Shown: positions 11,121 through 21,917 of the stretch, in pieces
Position numbering within the stretch: position 1 is the stretch's first letter
Layout: the number at the start of each line of letters is the position of its first letter
Source of the DNA: Holothuria scabra
Taxonomy: Eukaryota > Echinodermata > Holothuroidea > Aspidochirotida > Holothuriidae
NCBI GenBank assembly: GCA_037179385.1
Contig: CM074188.1
Location: 18,059,318 to 18,123,317, forward strand
Length of the DNA stretch: 64,000 nt
Direction: 5' to 3'
Position numbers and translations under genes: made by a program
The notes under the pieces: generated by a model
What the model was told of the DNA's origin: nothing
The model's input: the letters and a program-made list of their open reading frames with translations, nothing else
The model's database searches: none

Positions 11121-11723
11121 TATTGATTTTTGGAGGACAGGTTGGACTGTTCCACTTTGCCATTGTTCTCAAACTCGTCGAGAAATCGTTGCCTGTAGTA
11201 GCCAACCACAACTGTAGTAGCCAACCACAAAACCATAGCACCATGGCACCACACAACCACTTAAACAATGGCTACACTATTGTCCAATCTAATGTTTTAA
11301 AATTGTCCATTGTAAAATTTCCAAACCACAATGAAGGCATCTGAATTTGGTACAATGAACAATTTATTTATAGCTTTTAAAACATGACTATAACCGCTGC
11401 ATTTTCATTCAGTATGCATAGCCACAATAAAATGATACAAGAACTAGACACACTTGGACAGCACTACAGAAAACTGTAAAAGCCAGGCAACTTTTCAATG
11501 TCATAACGGGATGTGGGGATGGTTATACAGTAGCTGTCAACTTAATAATCTGGGTCAAAATATGAACCTCTTTCCATGTACTTTTGTGATTATTTGGAAC
11601 AGACACAGAGATTTCGTACATAATTCGTAGCTGATGCAAAATTGCAAATATTTTCAAAAACATAAAGAGTACAGTTCAATTTCAGAGTATACAGTACGCA
11701 CTATGCAGTATAGAGATTTCTCC

Positions 11724-12033
11724 TTAAAGGGCCAAACCTCTCACCCCAAACTACAATTCTAGTACCTGCATGGGTACCAAAATTCTCAATTGGCTCAGCT
11801 CTTTGACTGACAGCTAATTCAAACAATGCAGAGTGCCAAAGCTTACATTACACAGCATGAGCAGTACTGAGAGTATTTTGATAAATATAAATTGAGTTTT
11901 TCTATACTCACCCTGAAGCAATAAACTGAGATTGTGTCTGGATGAGGATGAATTTCAGACAATTGTGGGAGGGGCTTCAGTACCAAGGTTAGGAGAATTG
12001 GTACTGTTTGGGGTGAGAGAACTGGGCCTTTAA
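11724..12033 (+). mobile_element. MITE family A, 310 bp, TTAA-flanked
   Basis: The ends are TTAAAGGGCCAAACCTCTCA and, read inverted, TTAAAGGCCCAGTTCTCTCA, both continuing into CCCCAAAC. Together they form a terminal inverted repeat of about 28 bp. TTAA at each end fits the target duplication of piggyBac or Kolobok transposons. A second copy is at 26194-26516 and an inverted one at 21361-21917. No coding capacity. Confidence 0.8.
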
Positions 12034-13866
12034 ACAAGAAGGTTATAAGTTGAGGCGCACAATAATTAAAACCTAAAACCTAACAAAAACTTCATCCATG
12101 CATTTCACACAGTACTGTACAGTAGCAATATTATTGATACCACTGATTGTAACAGTGACATTCAACCTACATTATCAATTCAGGCCCATCAAAGAAAGGA
12201 ACTCTTTTCTACTATACTGCCTGAAAGAGCAACATTTTCCTTTCTTTGATTTCCCAAATGACAGGAAGTAATACAATGTAGCCTACATGATTGAGTAAAA
12301 GTACCGTACAGTACACCACCATGAGCCTTTTACACTGTACACTACAAGGAGGAGTGGTTGTGAGAATTACTGAAGCAACAACCAGAGTGTGAAGTGTGAC
12401 CCTTAGCCCTTATTTTTCTTTTTTCTTTTTTTTTGTTGTAGGAAAATCTTTTCAGAACCCAGACTCAATCAGATAACAAGAGTTGCAATTACTGTACTTA
12501 CCTTTCATGACAGACTTATTTTCTCTCATACACTACAATAATTTGAACTGAAATTGTATGTGATACAGTATGGGGGATACTTGGCTATGCACAAAGAAGG
12601 CAAAACTACTCTCATGGGGTGCAAAACTACCCTTTTGTGGGTGGATGAGCCAGGTGGACAAAATATATGCAAATGATTTACCTACCTAGACAGATCAGTT
12701 ATATGAAAGGAGAGAAATCCTTTGTCTCTAAAGTGAAATGGGAATTACCTAATCCAGAACAAAATGTGAATCCAAAGATGGGGAAAACCAAGACCAAGTT
12801 GAGTAAACTGGCAACTGGTTCTAAGGGAGAAGAGGATTAAGTTGGCCAAACTCAATGCCATGTACAAAGGAATCCCTCCCTCTAATGTGATGTTTTCCCG
12901 TTAAAGGTTTAAGGTAGAGCACAGCATGTAAAGGAACATATATCCATGTGCAAGTTAGGCAACAAGTGCAACAATCTCACAAATGCACACTGAATGTAGA
13001 CCAATTACTGTAGAATCTTCATTTCGTTGTGACCAAAATGTAAGTGTAACTTATAAACTCTGTTGTCAAGCAACATGACAACATCTGTTGGAAATAGATT
13101 CCAAAAAAGTAAAATTGTTAATAGCAAAAGGGTATAAACTGTTTGTCAGTGATAAATAAATTTCAAACAACTTGGGAACCATGAGGACAGCGGTACAGAA
13201 GACTTACAACCCTAGTAAAAGCATTATCATAGCAAGCCTTAAATTGTGAAGCTTGCAAGTCTGATTGCGCACCATCACCCACCCCAAATCACTGTGAGGA
13301 GTTTGATTTTTTTGCACACCACGAGGGAGATGGGGAAGCACATAGAGATCTATTAAAGTTTGATAAAACAGCTCACCTATGACTCTCCTTAATTTTCTAA
13401 GGAGTGTAATTTTTAGTATACATGGAAAACCTAAAACTTAAGGCCTGCATGAGAGTTCTTCCTCAGACTTCCATGCCATTTAGCAATAACCAACACAATA
13501 AGTTACACCCTTTTAGAAGAAACCACTACAGTATGACCTACCATTCTGTGACATCACATTAACAAACACCCAAGTTCCTGCAGTTATCTATCAAACAGAT
13601 TCTGCAGTTATCTATCAAACAGATAACCAACTGTGAAAACACTGAGCACAGAACCAAAGGAAACCCAGCATGTTTTGTGACAGGACAACGATTGTATTGA
13701 CCATGGCATGATGCCTCATTTTATTTAATCATAATTTTTATTTAAAAAGATCAAACCCACTATATGAGGGAAATGTCATGGCCACAAAAGGACAGTTATC
13801 TCAGTCAACAACAGCCTCACTGAATTTGGATGTACAACAATTCATGATAGAGTAGATAGTTTTACC
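12034..13866. other. Non-coding stretch rich in TACAGTA words
   Basis: No gene recognised. A perfect 24 bp tandem duplication lies at 13578-13625 (CTGCAGTTATCTATC...). AGTACTGTACAG-type words are common. Confidence 0.5.
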
Positions 13867-14221
13867 TTAAAGGGAAATATTGGGGTTTCTTTTCCAGGAA
13901 AATTCATCCTTTTAAAACCAATATTTATTGGCAAAGAGTGATAAATAAAAACAAATAAGTTAGTACGGTAGCCTTCTTTTCAAGAAATAAGTTTCCCTCA
14001 GATAGAAGTTTGGTTGTTTTAGCTCAAGAACAATTTGTTCACCCAAACTTTCAACATTTCAAAAGACCTACTGTATGCAACTTCTGTAACTCTTCTTGTA
14101 CATAATATTTTGAGGATATGGAGCTATTGCTGGGGTTCATTGTTGAGACAGAATGATTTGAAAATGAGTACTTTTAATGCTACATTGGAGCTAATTTTAT
14201 AAACCCAATATTTCCCTTTAA
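13867..14221 (+). mobile_element. MITE family C, 355 bp, TTAA-flanked
   Basis: It starts TTAAAGGGAAATATTGGGGT and ends with the near inverse AACCCAATATTTCCCTTTAA, flanked by TTAA. A diverged inverted copy is at 25482-25806. No coding capacity. Confidence 0.75.
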
Positions 14222-14428
14222 AATTTTCATGTTTTTTAGTCTGTTACAAGTACAGTACTGTATACATACAGCAGAAAGGGCACAAGTAATACTACTCAGT
14301 CAGTGTTTCTGCTTAGCAGCTCAAGGGGATGGATTTGTCTCCTTAATGAAATGAATCAGGGCCAATCCAATCCTCCCCCCTGCCCCCCCCTTTTGGGAGT
14401 TTGATGAATACAACTTGTACTTTTCAAC

Positions 14429-15701
14429 TAGTGTTTGCACGGGTAACCCGGGTACCCACCCCCCATCACATTACCCGGTTCCAAATCTACTACCTGAATC
14501 TTAAAAAAAAATGCAAAAAGGATCATGCCATTTACGCCATTGCCCACAGTAATGGACTAAAATATTATGACAATTTGGTAAACATTTTCCGAGTCTGAGA
14601 ATGACGAGAGCCCCTAGTTTGAAAGTTATCTCTACTTCGTTTCTGAAGTTGAAATTTTTATCAGTGTGTGGCCCGATCCCGCTATAGTCACATAGTAAGT
14701 TACTTCTCACACATCACATGTATATCGCTTATAAACTTACATGCAAGCAAGCTATCTGACGGCCGATTCAAAATCAAATCATACTGTTCCACACAGACAT
14801 AGCAAAACACCCCCACCCAGCTGGCAAAGACAGTGTCCGTAAAGTTCGGCATGCTAGGTAAACTGAGCCTTGCATGTATATACGATCTTACTATTAATAC
14901 GGTATGCCACCTCAAGTATAATCCTGGAATATTTCTTAATGGTTAAAGGTGTCAGTTTTACGCAAATCAACACTTTGCCACTATCTGTAAAGTAAAACAA
15001 CATCAATGTAGTAACACCGCAAACATTCACAAAAAAATTTTTAAAACAGGCCAGTACATATTACATTATTTTGCCCCAAAATGGCGCTCGAACAGACTAC
15101 GAAGTTTTGGTGTGAAAGATATGTTACCGTGCCAGGATGTCAAAATGAGGCTGGCTACCTAAGAACGTACAGTACCTACCCCATACATGATAATTCCAAC
15201 GCACATTGCAAAGTAGTGTGAGGGAAGTTCACAAACATGACGTTGTTTGTTTACAATCAGTAATTTTTGACGTGCAAGAGAATACCATAATACAGGGCTC
15301 TGATTAGTTAATATTTTTAAATACTGTAGCTTCGAGCTCTCAGTATGCTGGCTTTTCCAGTAAGAAAGTGTCCCAAAATTCAATATCAAATTGATATAGG
15401 CCTTGGGAAGTATAATTTTCTTATTTGACTGTTTTGTATTCCCTTTTATTTGACTTGTCATTTTGATCTAAAACAAAACAAGAAGATTAAACCTTCGAAC
15501 AAATCAAATGTTTTTGAACTTGGGAATGTGATCGCTATACCTAACCAATACAAATGTAAATGTAACCATGCATGTCTTATGGATTATGCCTTACAAAATG
15601 CTCCTATCTTTTAGTCACCGTAACACCGAGTAACTCCGGTAGCCGACTGGTATGGCGATCGGGTACCCGGGTCCTAATTTTTAGTACCCGTGCAAACACT
15701 A
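14429..15701. mobile_element. hAT-like non-autonomous DNA transposon, 1273 bp
   Basis: A perfect 17 bp terminal inverted repeat TAGTGTTTGCACGGGTA bounds the element. A perfect 8 bp direct duplication TTTTCAAC flanks it at 14421-14428 and 15702-15709. The 8 bp duplication and the TAGTG tip fit the hAT superfamily. No transposase frame is present, so it would depend on one supplied elsewhere. A second motif near each end, CCCGGGTACCC, is also inverted. Confidence 0.85.
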
Positions 15702-15999
15702 TTTTCAACCCTAAACTACTGTACATATAGGATACAATGAACTTTAAATTGTTGAATACAGTGTATAACACTTGACTGTCAGCAGAAAAAAATTAAGGAT
15801 GGTGAGACTTGTGAATGATCAAATTAGAAATAAATTCTTTACTCCCAAAAAGAAGTTGGCTAAACAGGGATGAATTTGCCTGATCACTGATGAGGGACTA
15901 TAACACGAGCTCTGACAAAAAATCACCATGGACACAGATGAGGAAGGAGTAACTTTACTGGCACAAAGTGAAAGAATGGTTTCAGGTCATATCAATTTT

Positions 16000-16531
16000 T
16001 AATATATTAGAAGGGTACTTACATATTCTAAGCATTTTGGTGAAATTTGCGTTGAAATCCAATCTGTGGTTCTCAAGATACGAGCAAGTAAAGTTGTCAC
16101 ATTTTCAACAAAAAGTGAACTTGAAGCAAGCACATATGAAATTACATCCCCACATTAACAAACAGTCTTTTCTCTTTCTTTAAAACTTTACAGCTTATTT
16201 TCTCTTGAATTGTCACATATTATCAAAATGTGATTGCATACAGTAAGTGGCATGAGGATTCAAACTTTGCAATCCCCATGGTGAGGCCCTATTCCTATTA
16301 ACATCAAGGTCAACATAACAGTCTAAACAAAGCATTCCTTGTCAATGTGAGGGAGTGATATAATATCTGCTGCCCTCAATCTTATTCTTGAACACAAATC
16401 TAGTTAATTCATTTGCTGATATCCCAAGGAAGACATACATCCCAATTTAAATGGACATTTCACCACACTGTGTAGATTTGGTTCTTCTTTCACATGTGAA
16501 AATTAAATTTTTGCCTTAACTTCCCCTTTAA
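16000..16531 (-). mobile_element. MITE-like repeat family E, copy 1 (about 530 bp)
   Basis: The text matches, in inverted orientation, the block at 45594-46119. Shared pieces include CATTTTCAACAAAAAGTGAA, CATTCCTTGTCAATGTGAGG and the end ACTTCCCCTTTAA. The right end carries TTAA. The left end is not sharply defined. Confidence 0.7.
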
Positions 16532-16740
16532 ATAAAGCACCAAAGAATTATGGGCTTAAATTATGAAAAAATTGGGAGTTTTAAAATAGAAGTTTGAGAT
16601 AAATTGGCCTTTTCTGGAAGCAGACCTGGAAGGTTTAAATTTAAAAAAAAAAAAATTGGGGTGCTCATTGTAAAGAATCTAACTTACTGTAGTTATTTGC
16701 AAATTCCAAGATATTATCTGGTTTACTGAGAGTTGTTGTG

Positions 16741-17307
16741 TTAAAGTGTACCTAAAGTCAAAAAATTCAAAAAAATATGTTAAAGACCATGAAAAATACA
16801 TTTTAACAGTCCAACTCCCATCTTTGCAGGACATTCCTGAGCTGAGATATTAAATGTTGAAGTTTATTCACTCAAATTAAAATGGTACATAGCACAATAG
16901 TTTGTGATGTCATTCTTGTACTACGCAAATTACAATCTTTGTATTTCTTTGTTTTTCTGAAAGTTACTGCACCTTGTACTGAGGTGTGATAGCACTCTTA
17001 CTCTTATGAGGTGATGTAATTAATTAAGCCATCCTTGTGCAACATGCTATGCAAGCAAACAGGAAGTGTTCAAGGTCATAAAAACATTTTTAATTTTAAA
17101 GGAAAACAAAGCGTGTTTCGTGAGTTGTACAACATGGAAGTCACAAATTATTGCGCAATAGACCAATCTGTTTTAAGTGAATAAACTTCAACATTTTATA
17201 TTTCAACTTAGGAATGTCATATAAAGATGGGAGTTGGACTGTTAGCATTCTTTTTTCATTCTCTTAAAAATATATTTTTGAATTTTTTGACTTGAGGTAC
17301 ACTTTAA
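16741..17307. mobile_element. MITE family D with long inverted ends, 567 bp
   Basis: The left end TTAAAGTGTACCTAAAGTCA and the right end, inverted, TTAAAGTGTACCTCAAGTCA open inverted arms of well over 100 bp. The arms include CAGTCCAACTCCCATCTTTG and its inverse, with TTAA at both tips. It has no coding frame. Its transcript would form a long hairpin. Confidence 0.8.
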
Positions 17308-17945
17308 ATGAATACAGTAGATCATGCTTCCTCAATTAACTTTACTGAAGCCCCACCTGCATATTTTTTGCTGGTTCAGTGCACCAGTGTTTGCCAGCCT
17401 GGGGAAAGAGTATGGGAGCAGGTGTTGACCCTCCCTTTTTTAAAAATTTCTGGTTTTGTTAGGGTCTCATTTGTTACTTTATTTTATAATATCTTGGCTG
17501 AAGAAACTTTAAATTTTCTTTTATACTTTGCTTGCCACTCCCAACAATGTCGCGCATCACAAGTGGCACATATACCACTAATTGAGGAAGTCTGGCCTAA
17601 ATAATAATTATCCTGTGGATATAGGCTGGGAAAACTGGAAAATTGGCTAATATCCCACCCTTGCCAGATGGGACCAGGCATTTCTGATGAGTGAAAAAGC
17701 AACTATCTACATTACAGTACTGTAAGTGTCACAACATAGTTTGGCCACAATACATTCCAGGATCCGGATTGCTGAATGGCATTTCCCATTTTTTTAAATT
17801 TGCATTTACTGATTTCTATTGTAAAATCTTATTGGTCTAGAAATTTTCTAACCTGAAATGAATAATTTCTCCAATACTTATTCATGTTTTTGATTTCTCA
17901 GGAGGGATTGGAGGAAGTGCCCTCAATTTTCCTTAATACCTACAG
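17308..17945. other. Non-coding stretch
   Basis: No gene or repeat boundary recognised between the family D MITE and the next element. Confidence 0.5.
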
Positions 17946-19252
17946 CAGGCATGAGCTTTTTCCTCTTTTTCGCGGATTTCCGCTTTTTTTTAGTCGCGGT
18001 TCCGCGGAAAAATTACAGTTCCACTTTTTCGTATATTATCAAAATTATTTGTGTCGATAAAATCGGGTAAAAACGCGGACATAACCTGTATAAGAAGAAG
18101 CTCATGAAACATGGAAGACTACGGATACTGTATAGTACTCATGCTCGTACAGTACGCGCGTATGTAAGCAATGTGTAAACCTTCGCAGTAATCTTTATTT
18201 CCTAGATGGATACTATGCATGACCGTTGTCAGATTTATAGAACATACATACAGTAGCTGTGCAGGCATGGATATTGCAATAGCAGCTGGGTATGCAAGGA
18301 ATCAAAAGGGCCTTGCGATCGTTCGCCGTATCGTACAGCTTGTACAGTAGTATTGCGTGCATTGAACTGCATGCCTGCTGCATGTGCATGGAACATCAGT
18401 TACTTTTCCAAATCAATCCGAGATAAAAGAGATTCTCGATGTGTAGTCTTTGACAAAATTTCCAAAAACAAGTGGCTCTTATGTTAGTCAATGCTGGAAT
18501 GGACTGAACATTTGAATAATCTGGTATTTGAATGCCGTTTGACACATCATCCTGCGACGTCTTTCTTGTGTAGTGTAACAACTAACGTTAGGCCTAGCCT
18601 AACACTGTAACGTTAGGCCTACTAAGTTATAGCTTCTTGTACAGTGAGTTATGTTTGTTAGGCTCTGTCTGTCTGTTGCACAGGAATCGGGTGTTACTTT
18701 CTGTCTGTTGTTACTGCATTATCCATATGCATCAAATCCATTTTTAAAAGATTTCGTTTAGAATAACCTGGGCCAACGTTTGGTTATAGCTACAGGCATA
18801 GCTTAGGCCTAGGCTAGTTTACATACGACAAGTCTAACGTTAGGCCTAACGTTAGCCCACTACAGTAGTATTAGTAATAGTACTAGTAGTAAGCATTGGG
18901 CAACGCTAGGCCTAGCCTTGTTGGCCTGGCTTTTAAAATTGAATCGATGAACATTATGCTAATAATATTACAGTCACTATTAGCCTAGCCCAATAAAAAG
19001 TTAGCCTACCAGGAAATCTTTACCACTTAGGCCTAGGCCTACCTGAGCAGATCAATGAGGTGACAAATTAAGCACAGGCTACAAGGCAACGCTAACGAAA
19101 ATGTTGTGTTTTAGAGTGCATTTCCTGTAATCCAAGGTTTCAAAATTTCAAAATTTTCTCACCTCAGCCCCAACCATGGTGGGACTGAGGTGGACTGTGA
19201 CCCCCGGCGGTGAATTTTCCTCTTTTTTTTTCAAATGCCAGGCTCAGGCCTG
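17946..19252. mobile_element. Putative DNA transposon, 1307 bp, 6 bp duplication CTACAG
   Basis: The tips are CAGGCATGAGC and, inverted, CAGGCCTGAGC (10 of 11 match). CTACAG directly precedes the left tip (17940-17945) and directly follows the right tip (19253-19258). The interior is rich in TAACGTTA and TAGGCCTA, including a perfect 20 bp palindrome at 18835-18854. It has no transposase frame. The short tips make the assignment moderate; hAT-like with a 6 bp duplication is possible. Confidence 0.55.
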
Positions 19253-20407
19253 CTACAGATACCTATAATATTTATCCATCTTCTTTACACCTCACATAGA
19301 CAGGCCCAGCTGGCACACACCCTGAAAAAGTCATTTGCTGTGCACACCCTCAAATTATAATCAACCACTAATTCTGCAGTTAGAAGGTTAACATTGTACT
19401 TACTATTTGTACAGTAAACCATAAGTACTACACCTCACATGGTCTCATTTCATTAATGTTAACACACTGTGTAAAATTGCTCAAAAGTGTCAACATCTCA
19501 AGACCACTGTAGATCATTTAAGACAGAGTATACTGTACATATATATAGCAATTAGGCCTACAGCATGACACATTTCAGTGTGTGTATATGCAAATACCTT
19601 TATTAAACCTGCCACCATGAAGCCCTCTTGAATTTTAAAATTAACTACGTAGCTTAACTACAATCACTACAACAGTCCACAGTTTGCATTTATAAGAAGC
19701 CTTTTGATTGTTTAAGGCAGAGATTACACAAGGCATGCATACTACACCACACAGACCTTGCAACTGCCAATATTTTTTTCCATAATTACAGTATGTAGAC
19801 TTTTAATTAAGAACTCTTAACTTCCTATGACCATGCTGTTAATATTCCTTAGCAACAGTTGCTTGCCATTCTGACAACAATACATCTTTCTGCTGGCATG
19901 TTTATTTCCCTTCCATACTGATCAAGCATCCCCTTCTATGAATTGTTTGACCCTTGCCCAAAACAAACAATAGGTCACAGAAGTCTGGAGTTGGCTTTGT
20001 GGTATGTAAACAGTGTCCTGAGGAAAGCCCACCCTTAGCTGAATGAAAACCATGATGAAAATGTAGGAACTACATGAAAAAGGGCTGTTTGGAGATTTGT
20101 TATTCTCAAATGTTAACATAAGAATTTGAAGTTTTCCAGTACTCCAGATTCTGTTCAGAACTGGTCTCCACCTCCACTCAAGAATAAACTACTGTTTGAA
20201 GAGATTTGCATCTGAGTAGTGCAGGAATGCACAGTTTTGCAATTTTGTCTAGACTGAGTTCAGAAGTGCACTATATTTAAAAGTTACAGTATCTGACATT
20301 GTTGAAAAGAGATAATCTTGCAGACTGATTGATTACAGTACTGGATCAAATCATGCAACTATTCTTTCAAAGTAACTCCCTGGTAGTATTAAGATACATG
20401 TTGTTTC
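19253..20407. other. Non-coding stretch
   Basis: No gene recognised. The stretch is A/T-rich with TACAGTA words. Confidence 0.5.
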
Positions 20408-20674
20408 TTAAAGGGAAGGAGCAGTCATCCCAAATTGAAGAAGTGTAGTAGACTTTCCAGTTTCATGATTGGCTGTTGGGAGTCATGTGACAATGTTTTT
20501 TCTCTTCAAATGTGAAATTTACCAGAAATACTGTAACTGTTGGGTTTACCTTGAATATGCAATAGTAAAGTCATAAAATGTAATGAAAGATTCTTTGAAG
20601 AGAAATAAGATGAAAATTGTGTTATTTAGCTTTTTCTTCAAAATAAGTTTGGGGGGACTGCTCTTTACCTTTAA
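20408..20674 (+). mobile_element. MITE family B, complete copy, 267 bp
   Basis: It starts TTAAAGGGAAGGAGCAGTCA and ends GGGGACTGCTCTTTACCTTTAA, an imperfect inverted repeat with TTAA at both tips. The interior markers GATTGGCTGTTGGGAGTCAT and CTTTGAAGAGAAATAAGATG recur in all copies in the window. Confidence 0.8.
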
Positions 20675-20922
20675 AGGGCAAGAGTAGTCACCCCAAACTT
20701 TATTATTTTGAAACAGCAGCTTCTCTTACAATGTTCTTCTTATTTCTCTTCAAAGTATTTTTCATATTTTAGGTCTTCCGTATTACATATCCAGGCGGCT
20801 ATTCTCGTATATTTCACATTTTGAGGAGAAAAAATATCGTCACATGACTCTCATGAGCCAATCATGAAACAGGACGGTCTACTAAACTATTTCAAGTTGG
20901 GGTGACTGCTCTTGCCCTTTAA
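20671..20922 (-). mobile_element. MITE family B, inverted copy sharing a TTAA with its neighbour
   Basis: This copy is in the opposite orientation to 20408-20674 and begins at the very TTAA (20671-20674) that ends that copy. It ends GGGGTGACTGCTCTTGCCCTTTAA. Confidence 0.8.
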
Positions 20923-21360
20923 AGACAACAAGTCTTTTTTGCTTCCTTCAATACAGATTAAAAATTTTAGCAGGCACAGTAGGACTAACTGATAAATTAT
21001 TCATACTGTATAAAGTTATTACATAGTCAACTATATTTTTTTTTTAACACCTGGAGTACATACCAGCCATTTTATGGTAAATAAGAGGAACCCACAATAA
21101 GGCTTAATTTATGCACAATGTAAATTCTTCATTTATTTCTGGTTTCATTTATCTAGGGACCACTGCAAACAACTCCAATGGGCTTATGAGAGTGTGTCTA
21201 CTGTCTAAAATGACAAATTTTACATGTGGGCGTCAATTTTGGGGGGACGGGTGAATGGAAATATATGGCACCCACCGACTTTTACATTTCATACCTTTAT
21301 GTACAAAACAAGAAACGATGGTTATTATCCTTCCAGGATATGCACAGGTCTCTTTCTCTT

Positions 21361-21917
21361 TTAAAGGCCTGATCCTGTACCCCCAAACAGTTCCAATTTT
21401 CCAAACCTACCTAGTACTTAAAGGGCAAGAGCAGTCATCCCCAATTTAAGTAGTGTAGTAGACTGTGCTGACTTTCCAGTTTCATGATAACTGTTGGGCG
21501 TCATGTGACATTTTCTCTTCAAATGTGAAATTTACTAGATATACCTACTTGGTTTACCTTGAATATGCAAAGACATAAAATGTAATGAAAGATACTTTGA
21601 AGAGAAATAAGATGAAAATTGTGTTATTAGCTCTTTCTTCAAAATAAGTCTGGGGGAAATGGGACTGCTCTTTACCTTTAAGCGCCTCCCACAACTGTTT
21701 AAAATTAATCCTCATTCAGATGCAGCCTCAGTTTATTATGCTTCATGGTTGAGTAAATATACAAGACCACAATGTGTAATCAAACACTCTCTGTTCCAGA
21801 TAGCTGTGTAATATGAGCTTTAGTGCCCTGCATCTTTTGAACTTGCTGTCAATCGAAGAGCTTTGCTGGTTGAGAATTTCACTGGACTACTTCAAAAATT
21901 GAAGTTTGGGGTGAGAG
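21361..21917 (-). mobile_element. MITE family A, inverted copy, interrupted by a family B MITE
   Basis: The two parts 21361-21417 and 21682-21917 together match family A read in reverse (AGGCC...CCCCAAACAG and CCTCCCACAACTGTTTAAAAT at the start; TTTGGGGTGAGAGAG at the end). The family B element 21418-21681 sits between them. The right TTAA has decayed. Confidence 0.7.
21418..21681 (+). mobile_element. MITE family B nested in family A, 264 bp
   Basis: TTAA lies at both ends (21418-21421 and 21678-21681). The interior markers are those of family B. It was inserted after the surrounding family A element. Confidence 0.8.

Noticed and set aside
15081..15160. Short frame with VPGCQN resembling the start of a THAP finger
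   Set aside because: Only one Cys pair element is visible and the frame ends quickly; too little to claim.
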